Origin: Deltaproteobacteria bacterium
GTDB taxonomy: Bacteria > Desulfobacterota > Desulfobulbia > Desulfobulbales > SURF-16
DNA length: 53,709 bases
Direction: 5' to 3'
NCBI GenBank assembly: GCA_016219175.1
Contig: JACRCD010000009.1
Location: 1 to 53,709, forward strand
The stretch's first letter is position 1; each line of letters starts with the position of its first letter. This document shows positions 33,101 through 42,014 of the stretch, in pieces. The notes under the pieces are model-generated. The model saw only the letters and a list, made by a program, of their open reading frames with translations. It did no database searches and was not told the origin of the DNA. The position numbers and the translations under genes are program-made.

Positions 33101-33789
33101 TGGCGGGCCATATGGGTCTGGACATAGAGCTGGAAGAGGTGCGCAAGATTTACAACCAGGGCCGGGCCAACGAAGTCACGGCGCTGCTCTCCGTTTCCCT
33201 AAGGATTGCGGCCGGCAGCATGGTCTGTCTGCGCGGACCCAGCGGTTCGGGGAAAAGCACCCTGCTGTCGATTATCGGCTGCGTCTTTCCGCCCAGCAGC
33301 GGCAGGGCCGTCATCGGCGGCAGACAGATCTCCAGACTCCCCGACCATTTTCTCGGGCGCTACCGGCGTGAGCTGATCGGTTTTATCTTCCAGCGTTTCA
33401 ATATCCTGCCCCAGCTGACGGTACTGGAAAATATCACCCTGCCTCTTCTTCCCCTGGGTATCCCTCCCAAGGAACGGCAGCAGCGGGCCGCGCCTCTGCT
33501 GGAAAAATTCGGCATCGGCCACCGCGTGAATTTCCCGGCCGGACAGATTTCCGGAGGCGAACTGCAGCGGGTGGCCATCGCCCGGGCCCTGATCAATGAT
33601 CCCCCCTACCTGCTGGCCGATGAACCCACCGCCCACCTTGATTCGCATCTCAGCATGGAGTTCATGGACATGGTCAGCACCCTGAAAAGGGCTGGGAAAA
33701 CCGTGGTGTTGACCTCGCATGATCCCCTGGTGTCGGATCATGCGGAAATCGACCGTATTATTGATATCAGGGATGGGCGCCTTGTCTAA
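33100..33789 (+). CDS. ABC transporter ATP-binding protein (second, LolD type)
   Basis: 229 residues. Walker A GPSGSGKST, signature ISGGELQRVAIARAL, Walker B LLADEPTAHLD, H-loop LTSHDP. Partner of the preceding permease. An alternative start is the in-frame ATG at 33112. The operon then meets a roughly 190-bp repeat-like spacer before the last membrane protein. Confidence 0.88.
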   Translation: MAGHMGLDIELEEVRKIYNQGRANEVTALLSVSLRIAAGSMVCLRGPSGSGKSTLLSIIGCVFPPSSGRAVIGGRQISRLPDHFLGRYRRELIGFIFQRFNILPQLTVLENITLPLLPLGIPPKERQQRAAPLLEKFGIGHRVNFPAGQISGGELQRVAIARALINDPPYLLADEPTAHLDSHLSMEFMDMVSTLKRAGKTVVLTSHDPLVSDHAEIDRIIDIRDGRLV

Positions 33790-33794
33790 TTCCA

Positions 33795-33986
33795 AGTCAC
33801 CTTCAGGCCACTACCTTTGCCGGCTACGCTGTGCGGCTCCTCGCCGTACTTCATGTACTGTCTCGTCGGTCGTGCTTTCGCCGTCCATGGCTCGCACGAC
33901 ACTAGAGCGTCCATGCTCGTCGCTGCTCGCTTGCCCTTGTCCCCCCTTGCGGGGTGTTCGCGGTCTTGGTCTGAAGGCAACCTGGC
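33795..33986. repeat. Inverted-repeat spacer, possible family C relative
   Basis: Imperfect terminal repeats CCAAGTCACCTTCAGGCC / GGTCTGAAGGCAACCTGG enclose a core with CCGTACTTCATGTAC. The core resembles the GCGTACCCGATGTACGCC and GGCATACCACATGTATAGCC centres of the two family C copies. No coding sequence. It appears inserted within the ABC operon. Confidence 0.55.
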
Positions 33987-34022
33987 ATGACGCCGGTTGG
34001 CCGTATTGCCCCGGGGCCTGTG

Positions 34023-35036
34023 ATGCTTATTAATTCCTGGGGCCTGGCCCTGTGCATCATCAGTTTGTGTGTCCTTTTTCTGGTCGGCACGGCTTTGCGG
34101 AGTGCTGTCCGGGTGCTGCGGTACTGGCAGCCGGGGTCGGATAGCAATCTGCAGATTGAGCTGGAAAATGAAATATGGCTCTCCTCGACCCTGGTGGAAT
34201 ACGGGCTTGGTTTCCAGATGGTCTCGCTGCTCATTTTCATCATGGCCGCGGACCGCTTCGCCCAGATGATCAAAGGTGCGATGTGCGCCACCGGCTCGCT
34301 GCTGGCCAATGATTACGGGGCGCCGCTGCTTGTGGTCAAGCTGACCGGTATTTTTCTTTATGGATTCTGGATCGTCCTTCATCAGCTGGATATGCGGGCT
34401 GAGTCCTACCCCCTGGTCCGGCTGAAATACCGGTATCTGCTGGCGCTTTTCCCTCTGCTGCTGCTGGAAACCACCCTGCAGACCCTTTATCTGACCGGTC
34501 TGTCGCCGGACATCATCACCTCCTGCTGCGCCGTGGTCTTTGGCGGGGATAAACAGCTGGGGCAGAACCTGATTGGCGGGCAGGCAGGCTGGGAATTGAT
34601 GGCGCTTTTCTACGGGCTGGCCTTGCTGCTGTTTTCTTCCGGCCTGTACCAGCTATCGGCGAGGAGGATTTCGCCTGGGGTGACGTACGTTTCCGGGTTC
34701 GGCTGGTTTGTCTTTTTCATCCTGGCGCTTGTCGTCATCACCATCGTGGTTTCTTCCTATATCTATGCCATGCCCTATCACCATTGCCCTTTCTGCATTC
34801 TGAAAGCGGAATATGACGGCATCGGCTACCCCATATTTGTTTCGCTCATTTCCGCCTGCTTTGCCGGGGGGGTCACGGTTATCGCCGTTCTCCTGCGGAA
34901 TGTTGATGGCCTGGAGGAAACCGCCGGCTGCTTACGGCGTTTCTCCATCCGTTTCTCCCTTGTCATGCTCGCCATGTTTCTTGCCCTTTCTTCCTGGCAC
35001 TTTTGGGCATATTTCATCATGGGCGGGGAGTATTAA
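34023..35036 (+). CDS. Polytopic membrane protein with CPFC motif
   Basis: 337 residues from ATG 34023 (MLINSWGLALCIIS), preferred to ATG 33987, which lies at the edge of the repeat. About eight transmembrane helices. A loop motif YHHCPFCILK after the sixth or seventh helix could bind heme, copper or act as a redox pair; SCC and MCATGS occur elsewhere. No family recognised. As the last gene of the ABC-TlpA-NosL operon it is plausibly the membrane component that uses the delivered metal or electrons. Confidence 0.65.
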   Translation: MLINSWGLALCIISLCVLFLVGTALRSAVRVLRYWQPGSDSNLQIELENEIWLSSTLVEYGLGFQMVSLLIFIMAADRFAQMIKGAMCATGSLLANDYGAPLLVVKLTGIFLYGFWIVLHQLDMRAESYPLVRLKYRYLLALFPLLLLETTLQTLYLTGLSPDIITSCCAVVFGGDKQLGQNLIGGQAGWELMALFYGLALLLFSSGLYQLSARRISPGVTYVSGFGWFVFFILALVVITIVVSSYIYAMPYHHCPFCILKAEYDGIGYPIFVSLISACFAGGVTVIAVLLRNVDGLEETAGCLRRFSIRFSLVMLAMFLALSSWHFWAYFIMGGEY

Positions 35037-35059
35037 AAAATGTCTGTCCGGAGGTGTTC

Positions 35060-35401
35060 ATGAAAAAATTGGAGGAAGCAGTCCGGCAATTCCGGGAAGA
35101 ACGGGATTGGGAGCAGTTTCACAGTCCGAAAAATCTGGTGATGGCTCTCATGGTGGAATGCGCGGAGCTGGCCGAGCATTTTCAGTGGCTCACCCAGAGC
35201 CAGAGCAGAAACCTTTCCCCTGAAAAGAAGGAAATGATCAAGGAAGAGATTGGCGATGTGCTGATTTATCTGGTGAATTTGTCTGAAAAACTCGGTATTG
35301 ATCCCCTGGAGGCAGCCTGGGAAAAACTGGGCAAAAACAGCAAAAAATATCCGGCGGACCAAGCCCGGGGAAAATCATGGAAATATCATGAGTACGAATA
35401 A
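35060..35401 (+). CDS. MazG-like nucleotide pyrophosphohydrolase
   Basis: 113 residues, all-alpha NTP pyrophosphatase. Signature ECAELAEHFQW (ExxE) with downstream EEIGDVLIYLVNLSEKLGID (ExxD). The C-terminal AWEKLGKNSKKYPADQARGKS is typical of the small dCTPase/RS21-C6-like branch. Probably sanitises non-canonical nucleotides. ATG 35060 follows GGAGGT. It overlaps the NUDIX gene by 14 bp. Confidence 0.88.
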   Translation: MKKLEEAVRQFREERDWEQFHSPKNLVMALMVECAELAEHFQWLTQSQSRNLSPEKKEMIKEEIGDVLIYLVNLSEKLGIDPLEAAWEKLGKNSKKYPADQARGKSWKYHEYE

Positions 35402-35903
35402 ACCAGGCGGACAGCAAGAGCAGGTGGCCATTGTCGATGAGAGCAACGTCGTCGTGGGCAGCGCCGGGCGAGGGGAGATGCGGCGGCTGAATCTGATCCA
35501 CCGCGCCACCTATGTTATGCTCTTTAACTCCAGGGGCGAACTTTTTGTGCAGAAACGCACCCTCGGCAAGGACATTTATCCCGGATTCCACGAGGTAGCC
35601 TGCGGCGGCGTGGTGCAGGCCGGCGAGGAGTATGATGTTTCAGCCCGGCGTGAGCTGGCCGAGGAAACGGGTATTGTCGGGGCGGAACTGTGGCCGCTCT
35701 TTGATTTTTATTGGCAGGATGCGGGCAATAAGGTCTGGGGCAGGGCCTATACCTGCCTTGCCGACGCTCCGGTGACTCTGCAGCCGGAGGAGGTGGAGTG
35801 GGGGGAATTCATGGATATCGGCAGTATTCTTGAAATGTCCGGGGAAATGCCATTCACCCCTGATGGCTTGTATCTTCTTGACAGATATCTGCGGGAAATC
35901 TAA
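35388..35903 (+). CDS. NUDIX hydrolase (YfcD/IPP-isomerase-like)
   Basis: 171 residues from ATG 35388, inside the end of the MazG-like gene. Nudix box GVVQAGEEYDVSARRELAEETG is complete (GX5EX7REUXEEXGU). The opening VAIVDESNVVVGSAGRGEM and HRATYVMLFNSRGELFVQKR match the YfcD-type group. With MazG it forms a two-gene nucleotide house-cleaning unit. Confidence 0.88.
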   Translation: MSTNKPGGQQEQVAIVDESNVVVGSAGRGEMRRLNLIHRATYVMLFNSRGELFVQKRTLGKDIYPGFHEVACGGVVQAGEEYDVSARRELAEETGIVGAELWPLFDFYWQDAGNKVWGRAYTCLADAPVTLQPEEVEWGEFMDIGSILEMSGEMPFTPDGLYLLDRYLREI

Positions 35904-36035
35904 AATCTGCGTAATTGCTTGGTGTCGTGTCAAGCCCGAATTGTCCCGCAGCCCGGCAGACCCATGCCGGCGCTGTCCCGCCGGGAGAGGTTTCCCGGCC
36001 TACTTCATATTTTTTACTTGTAAACAGGAGGGGTT

Positions 36036-37226
36036 ATGTCATCAACCGCACCATTTTTATATACGGCCGCCCAGCTTTTTGCCTGGATTTCCGGAAAGCC
36101 TGATTTTATTCTGCTTGATGTCCGCAATGAGAAGGAATTTGCCAACTGGTACGTGGAGGGGCCTTCGCTCTTCCCGTACATCAATATCCCGTATTTCAAC
36201 TTTATGGAGGATTTGCAGGAGAGCATCGGTATGATCCCCGCCGGGCAGAAAATACGGATTGTCTGCGCCAAGGAAGGTTCGGCTAAATATGTGGCCGAGC
36301 AGTTAACATCCTCCGGTTTCGCTGATGTCGGTTATCTGCAGGGAGGCATTGTCGCCTGGGGCAACGTACTTGCCCCACGGCTGGTGAGCCCGCCGGAGGC
36401 CCCCTACAGCCTGTATCAGATGATCCGCCCCGGCAAGGCGGCCTGCAGTCATCTGCTCATCAGCGGCAAGGAGGCCATGGTTTTTGATCCCTCGCGCAAT
36501 GTCGATTTTTACATCCGTTTTGCGGAAGAAAAAGGGGCGCGGATTATCAGAACCTTTGAGACCCACCGGCAGGCCGATTATATTTCCGGCTCCATCCGGA
36601 TGGCAGAAAAAACCGGGGCCGCCATCATGGTCAAAAAAGAGGATTTCCTCGGCGCGGATTTCGTTTTTACCGCCGTGGAGGATGGCGATGTTGTTTCTTT
36701 CAGTCAGTCCGGGCCGCGGGTCAAGGCCATCCATACCCCCGGCCATACCATGGGCAGCACCTCGTACCCGATTGATGATAAATATCTCATCAGCGGCGAT
36801 ACCATTTTCATCAATACGGCGGGGCGTCCCGATCTGGGGGGCAAGAGCGAGGAATGGTCCCGTTATCTGTATCTGACCCTGACTTTGAAGATCCGTGATC
36901 TGGGGGATGAAGTCCTGGTTCTGCCCGGCCATTATTCATCCTGGGATGAGGCGAACAGCGACGGCATCTTCATGGATACCCTGGGTGATCTCCGCCAAAA
37001 AAATGTCGCCTTTCATCTGCCGACCGAACACAAATTTGCTGATTTCATCAAAGCCAATTTGCGCCCGCAGCCCGGCATCTATGCGACGATCAGGCGGGTC
37101 AACGGCGGCTGGCTCCAGGTTGACGAGGCTGAGGCTGATGTCATGGATCTCGGTAAGAATGAATGCGGGGCCAGTAACTACGGCAAGATCGGCGTGAGCG
37201 CCGAAAAAAACAGGGAAGGCGATTGA
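36036..37226 (+). CDS. Rhodanese-metallo-beta-lactamase fusion with altered metal ligands
   Basis: 396 residues. The N-terminal rhodanese domain (about 5-115) has the Cys77 loop RIVCAKEGSA. The C-terminal metallo-beta-lactamase domain (about 125-370) belongs to the persulfide dioxygenase/ETHE1-like group: HTPGHTMGS (H233, H237) and SGDTIF (D255) are intact. The hallmark H-x-H-x-D-H reads THRQADY (177-182), so the second His is Gln and the last His is Tyr. The second His is an iron ligand in ETHE1, so activity is doubtful or altered. Domain order (rhodanese first) is the reverse of CstB-type fusions. A cytoplasmic persulfide-handling role is likely. Confidence 0.82.
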   Translation: MSSTAPFLYTAAQLFAWISGKPDFILLDVRNEKEFANWYVEGPSLFPYINIPYFNFMEDLQESIGMIPAGQKIRIVCAKEGSAKYVAEQLTSSGFADVGYLQGGIVAWGNVLAPRLVSPPEAPYSLYQMIRPGKAACSHLLISGKEAMVFDPSRNVDFYIRFAEEKGARIIRTFETHRQADYISGSIRMAEKTGAAIMVKKEDFLGADFVFTAVEDGDVVSFSQSGPRVKAIHTPGHTMGSTSYPIDDKYLISGDTIFINTAGRPDLGGKSEEWSRYLYLTLTLKIRDLGDEVLVLPGHYSSWDEANSDGIFMDTLGDLRQKNVAFHLPTEHKFADFIKANLRPQPGIYATIRRVNGGWLQVDEAEADVMDLGKNECGASNYGKIGVSAEKNREGD

Positions 37227-37445
37227 GCCGGCGCCTTTTGCTGCCCACCGCCCTTGAGGCGGCCCTGGCCGGCGCCGCGCAAAGAGGACCGGCCGCTGAT
37301 CCGTTTCACTGCCGCCCTTGATGTCTCTGGTAATGACATTGTTGCCGGAATAGAGTAATACTTTGTAGTATTGCTTCCGGTACGTAAGGTGTAAACCCGC
37401 TCCGTGCCGGGAATACCGGCCAACACAAGCTCAGGAGGCCCCATC

Positions 37446-38306
37446 ATGAACAGCTTTGTGAAGCTCGCCCTGGGGGTGGTTATTGCCCTCGTCCTTGTCC
37501 TCCCTCCTCCGTTGCATGCTGCTTCCGGAGATAAGGCGCTTCTACTCGGCGTCTTCCCCTATCTGTCGGCCAACCAGATGATGGAACAGCTCTCCCCCCT
37601 GGTCAAACGCATCGAAGAGGCGTTGGGCAAGAAGGTCACCATGGTGTCCGCTCCGGACTTCATGAGCTATGTGGAACGTACCGCCAAGGGTGAATACGAT
37701 CTGGTGCTTACGGCCCCCCACATGGGGCGGCTGGCCCAGAAACGCGACGGCTGGCAGCTTGTCGCCATGACCGGGCAACAGACCACCACCGTGATTCTGG
37801 TGCGCAAGGACTCCGGCATTGACAAAATTGAGGATCTGCGCGGCAGGAAGATGGCCGTCGGCAACCGGCGCTCCGTGACCTACCTGCAGGCCGATGAGGC
37901 CCTCGGGCAAAAGGGGCTCACCCCGGGCCAGGATGTGGAAATCGTGGAAACCGCCACCTTCTCCAACGTGGTGCAGTCCGTGTTCATTGGAGAGGTGGCT
38001 GCCGGGGCCACCCCGACCCTGCTCTGGGACAAGTGGGAACATGTCAACGCGGAACAGCACCGCCAGCTCCGCGAGATCTTCCGGGCGAAAAAACCGGCGC
38101 CCCCCTCTTTTCTGGTGATGGTTCCCGCCAAGACCGGCCAGGAAACCATCCTCCGGTTGCGCGAATCGCTGCTCACCTTTCAGGATACCCCGGAAGGTAA
38201 AATTTTTCTGCAGAAAAGTCAGTTCGAGTCCTTCCTGCCACCTGACGATGAGGCCATGGCGCGCATCGACCCCTACGTGCACGTCCTGATTGAACCGCGG
38301 AAATGA
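37446..38306 (+). CDS. PhnD-like periplasmic substrate-binding protein
   Basis: 286 residues from ATG 37446 (AGGAGG 9 nt upstream). Signal peptide (LALGVVIALVLVLPPPLHA). PhnD/phosphate-phosphonate binding fold (DLVLTAPHMGRLAQKR, DKIEDLRGRKMAVGNRRSVTY, FSNVVQSVFIGEVAAGAT). No ABC permease or ATPase follows. Instead the stop codon is 1 bp before a hybrid histidine kinase, so it probably acts as a periplasmic ligand sensor for that kinase. An AATACT-TTGT-AGTATT palindrome lies upstream near 37350. Confidence 0.85.
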   Translation: MNSFVKLALGVVIALVLVLPPPLHAASGDKALLLGVFPYLSANQMMEQLSPLVKRIEEALGKKVTMVSAPDFMSYVERTAKGEYDLVLTAPHMGRLAQKRDGWQLVAMTGQQTTTVILVRKDSGIDKIEDLRGRKMAVGNRRSVTYLQADEALGQKGLTPGQDVEIVETATFSNVVQSVFIGEVAAGATPTLLWDKWEHVNAEQHRQLREIFRAKKPAPPSFLVMVPAKTGQETILRLRESLLTFQDTPEGKIFLQKSQFESFLPPDDEAMARIDPYVHVLIEPRK

Positions 38307-38307
38307 G

Positions 38308-41298
38308 ATGAACGATCAGGCCCGCTTCGTTCCCTGGTACCGCTCGCTGCGTTTCCGGCTGGTGGTGACCGCCCTCGCCATCGAAGGCGTCATGCTTAGC
38401 CTGCTGCTCGCCAACAGCTTCCGTCTGCTTGACAGGGCGGTCGAGGCGCAGACCCAGACGCGGCTGGAGGCCTTTTCCCCCTTGCTTGACGCCGCCCTGG
38501 CCGGCCGGGTCTTCCACCGTGATCACACCGAGGTGGAGGCCATCCTCAACCGTCTGACCACCTCAAAACGCGCCGAGATCCGCTATATCGCCGTCCTCGA
38601 CCCGGACGGCGGGATTATCGCCGCCGCCGGCGATTTTCAACTGGCAACACCTCCCGAGGAAGACCACAGCGTCGCCACGGCGTTGGCCGACCTTACCTAC
38701 GACACCCGTCTGCCCTTGACCATCCTCGGCCAGGAGGTAGGCAAGGTGCACTACGGCATTTCGCTTGCTTCGCTGGTGGCCACGCAAAACCAGGTGGTCC
38801 GGGAGGGGGTCGTCATCGCCGCGATCGAGATCCTGCTCAGTCTGCTTCTGCTAGCCACCGGCGGTTATCTGATCACCCGGCACATCCGCGCCCTGACCGA
38901 CGGGACACGACGGGTGGCCCAAGGTGACTACAGCGCCAAGATCCTCATCCCGGGCCACGACGAGATCAGTATGCTGGCCGGGGATTTTAATACCATGGCC
39001 GCCGCCGTCGCGGCCCATGTCAGCGATCTCAGGGCGAGCGAGATGCGCTTTGCCGCCATCTTCAATGCGGTGGGCGAGGCCATCTTTGTTCATGATGGCG
39101 TGACCGGCGAGATTCTCGACGTCAACCAGCGGATGTGCGAGATGTACGGCTACACCCGCGAACAGGCGCTGCGGTGCGATGCCGAGGATATCAGTGCAAA
39201 CATCCCGCCGTACACAGGAAAAGAGGCCCTGGCCAAAATTAAGGATGCCATGGCTGGAGTCCCGCAGATCTTTGACTGGCGAGCCCGGGCCAAGGACGGC
39301 CGTCTTTTCTGGGTTGAGGTCAGTCTGCGTTCATCCAGAATCGGCGACGCCGACCGCCTGATCGCCGTGATACGGGACATCACGGAGCGCAAAAAGGCGG
39401 AAGAGGAAAGGAATACGGCTATCGCCCGCTTCAGAACGCTGGTTGACAGTCTTGACGCCCTGGTCTACGTGGCGGACATGGAAACCCATGAGTTGCTCTT
39501 TATCAATAATTACGGCGAGGAGGTCTGGGGCGACATCATGGGACAGTCCTGCTGGCAATCCCTGCAGTCCGGCCAGAACGGCCCATGTTCCTTCTGCACC
39601 AACGACAAACTCCTGGATGCCGACGGTAAACCCACCGGCACCTGTGTCAGTCTGATCCGCAATACGGTAACCGGGGAGTGGTTTGAATGCCGAGACCAGG
39701 CCATCCAATGGACCGACGGCCGCCTGGTCCGCATGGAAATTGCCATCAATGTCACCCCGCGCAAGGCCGCGGAAGAGGCGCTGGCCGCCGAAAAAGAACG
39801 TTTGGCCGTCACCTTGCGCAGCATCGGCGACGGGGTCATCACCACCGATATAGAGGGCAGAATCGTTTTGCTGAATACCGTGGCTGAAAAACTGACCGGC
39901 TGGAGCCAGAAAGAGGCCATGGGCCGGCCGCTCGCGGAGGTGTTTAACATTATTAATGAGCAAACCCGCAGACCCTGCGAAAATCCGGTGGAGAAGGTAC
40001 TGGTGTCCGGGCAGATCATTGGGCTGGCCAATCACACCGCCTTGATCGCCAGGGACGGGAGCGAACGGAAGATAGCGGACAGCGGCGCGCCGATCCGCGA
40101 CAGGGAAAGCCGGATTGTCGGCGTTGTCCTGGTTTTCCGGGATGTCACGGAAAAATGCCGGATGGAAGAGGAACTGCTGAAGATCAAAAAACTTGAGTCA
40201 GTAGGCGTTCTGGCGGGCGGTATCGCCCATGATTTCAATAACATCCTGGCAGCCATCCTGGGCAATATCAACCTGGCCCTGCTGGACTCCAAGCTTGAGG
40301 ACGGGACAAAGAAACTGCTGACCGAAGCGGAAAAGGCCTCACTCAGGGCCAAGGATCTCACCCGCCAGTTGCTCACCTTTTCCAAGGGGGGCGAGCCGGT
40401 AAAAGAGACGGCATCCATTGCTGAAATTATCCGGGACTCGGCGGAATTCGTCCTGCACGGCGGCAACGTGGCCTGCCGCTATGCCGTCCCTGATGATCTC
40501 TGGCTGGTTGATATTGATAAAGGCCAGATGAGCCAGGTCATCCAGAACATCATCATTAACGCCAAGCATGCCATGCCGTCCGGCGGCATTATCCAGGTCA
40601 GCTGTGAAAATATTGCCTCCTCGCTAAACACGGATGTCTCCCTGCCCGGCAAGGGTAATTTTATTAAAATCACCATACAAGACAGCGGCATCGGTATTCC
40701 GGACAGCATCATCGATAAAATCTTTGATCCCTATTTCAGCACCAAACAGGAGGGGAGCGGCCTGGGTCTTGCCATCACCCATTCCATAATCATCAAGCAT
40801 AATGGTCACCTGTCCGTGCAGTCCAAACCAGGGGAGGGAACAGCCTTTTTCATCTATCTCCCCGTCTCAACCGGGGAACAGAGCAAGGAAGAGGGCAAGG
40901 AAGCCGTGACGGCCGGGACCCGCAAGGCAAAAATCATGATTATGGATGATGAGGCCATGGTGCGGGACGTCACCAGGGCCATGCTGTTGAGCCTCGGCCA
41001 CGAAGTGATCCTGGCCCGGCATGGTGAGGAAGCGATCGATTTGTTCAAGAAACACCATGAGGCAGGGGAGCCGATTGATATTGTCATCATGGATTTGACT
41101 ATCCCGGGCGGCATGGGCGGCCGGGATGCCGTGGCTGGGATCCTGGCCGTCAATACCGAGGCGATGGTTATCGTCTCCAGCGGCTATTCCAACGATCCGG
41201 TCATGGCTCACTGTCAGGATTACGGCTTTGTCGCCGCCATCGTTAAACCGTTTCAGATTCAGGACATCATGAAGGTTCTCAATCAACTGTTGGAATAA
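38308..41298 (+). CDS. Hybrid sensor histidine kinase with HAMP, three PAS and receiver
   Basis: 996 residues from ATG 38308; an overlapping ATG at 38290 lies inside the previous gene. Order: transmembrane helix (about 17-36), periplasmic sensor (40-170), second helix (172-195), HAMP (196-250), PAS (about 255-375, 380-490, 495-625), HisKA with phospho-acceptor His641 in AGGIAHDFNNILAAI, HATPase (DSGIGIP, GSGLGLAI), and a C-terminal receiver with Asp929 in VIMDLTIPGG. Paired with the PhnD-like protein, which would present the ligand. No separate response regulator is adjacent, so the output regulator lies elsewhere. Confidence 0.92.
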   Translation: MNDQARFVPWYRSLRFRLVVTALAIEGVMLSLLLANSFRLLDRAVEAQTQTRLEAFSPLLDAALAGRVFHRDHTEVEAILNRLTTSKRAEIRYIAVLDPDGGIIAAAGDFQLATPPEEDHSVATALADLTYDTRLPLTILGQEVGKVHYGISLASLVATQNQVVREGVVIAAIEILLSLLLLATGGYLITRHIRALTDGTRRVAQGDYSAKILIPGHDEISMLAGDFNTMAAAVAAHVSDLRASEMRFAAIFNAVGEAIFVHDGVTGEILDVNQRMCEMYGYTREQALRCDAEDISANIPPYTGKEALAKIKDAMAGVPQIFDWRARAKDGRLFWVEVSLRSSRIGDADRLIAVIRDITERKKAEEERNTAIARFRTLVDSLDALVYVADMETHELLFINNYGEEVWGDIMGQSCWQSLQSGQNGPCSFCTNDKLLDADGKPTGTCVSLIRNTVTGEWFECRDQAIQWTDGRLVRMEIAINVTPRKAAEEALAAEKERLAVTLRSIGDGVITTDIEGRIVLLNTVAEKLTGWSQKEAMGRPLAEVFNIINEQTRRPCENPVEKVLVSGQIIGLANHTALIARDGSERKIADSGAPIRDRESRIVGVVLVFRDVTEKCRMEEELLKIKKLESVGVLAGGIAHDFNNILAAILGNINLALLDSKLEDGTKKLLTEAEKASLRAKDLTRQLLTFSKGGEPVKETASIAEIIRDSAEFVLHGGNVACRYAVPDDLWLVDIDKGQMSQVIQNIIINAKHAMPSGGIIQVSCENIASSLNTDVSLPGKGNFIKITIQDSGIGIPDSIIDKIFDPYFSTKQEGSGLGLAITHSIIIKHNGHLSVQSKPGEGTAFFIYLPVSTGEQSKEEGKEAVTAGTRKAKIMIMDDEAMVRDVTRAMLLSLGHEVILARHGEEAIDLFKKHHEAGEPIDIVIMDLTIPGGMGGRDAVAGILAVNTEAMVIVSSGYSNDPVMAHCQDYGFVAAIVKPFQIQDIMKVLNQLLE

Positions 41299-41299
41299 G

Positions 41300-41348
41300 G
41301 TAACTGGTCAGGTATTCAGGCTGAAGGCTGAAGGCTGAAGGCGGAAGG
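41300..41348. repeat. One-ended family A relative
   Basis: GTAACTGGTCAGGTATTCAG followed by a tandem GCTGAAG run (three 7-bp units). It matches one terminus of family A, but no opposite end is found before the next gene. It is probably a decayed or solo end. Confidence 0.5.
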
Positions 41349-41375
41349 GCCTGCCCACGGACGGAGGGGGAAGTC

Positions 41376-41813
41376 ATGAAGTTGCGTATCATGTTGATGC
41401 TTGCGTTTTTAGTTTTTGCCTTTGCCAGCGGAGAATCCGGAGCAAAGGAAGTGCGGCTGGGGGTCGGCGAAACTTATCGAGAAGGGGACCTCTCCATCAT
41501 CTGTGGAGAGGCGAATCCGGGTTTTGCCTCGGAGGAGCCTGTGATGCTGAAGGAGTGTCAGCACTGGGATGATTTCCACAAGAAATGTTTGTTTGAACAG
41601 AAAATTTACACCTATAATGATCTGGAATGTATCGAGGAATGCCAGCACTGGGACTCCTTTCACAAGACCTGCGACTACCAGACCAGATGCGCCTTCCATC
41701 GCTCCCAGGGCGCCTTTGTCCGCACCAGCTGCGACGAGTTTGATGATTACAGCCGTAAGTGTCTGAAGAGCAACGAGACGAAAATCGGCGGCTCCGGCCG
41801 GGGGCGCCATTAA
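41376..41813 (+). CDS. Secreted Cys-rich repeat protein
   Basis: 145 residues. Signal peptide (LMLAFLVFAFASGESGA). The mature part has three related units: ECQHWDDFHKKC, ECQHWDSFHKTC and SCDEFDDYSRKC, each Cys-x(9-10)-Cys with aromatic and acidic residues, plus further cysteines that suggest disulfide-linked hairpins. RBS GGAGGGGGAAG. No family recognised. It stands alone after the sensor kinase operon. Confidence 0.6.
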   Translation: MKLRIMLMLAFLVFAFASGESGAKEVRLGVGETYREGDLSIICGEANPGFASEEPVMLKECQHWDDFHKKCLFEQKIYTYNDLECIEECQHWDSFHKTCDYQTRCAFHRSQGAFVRTSCDEFDDYSRKCLKSNETKIGGSGRGRH

Positions 41814-42014
41814 CCCAACTTCCGGTCTTGCTGGAACGGTTAATATTGCCGCTGGTAACATGGCAAATTGAGGCAACGGGAGCAGCGCCGACCTGGTAAG
41901 TCTTTTGGCTCGCGCCTGTTTTTGGTTATTTGCCGGATAAAATATATCACCGCTAAACACTAAAACTTGACTTTCGGTCCTAATTTGATACCATAAAAAG
42001 ACTGGAGGTGGCTT

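Noticed and set aside
37224-37370. Readthrough of the TGA ending the rhodanese-MBL gene
   Set aside because: The continuation of about 47 codons is open, but it is not family-like and there is no convincing loop-G hairpin at the right distance. Treated as a true stop.
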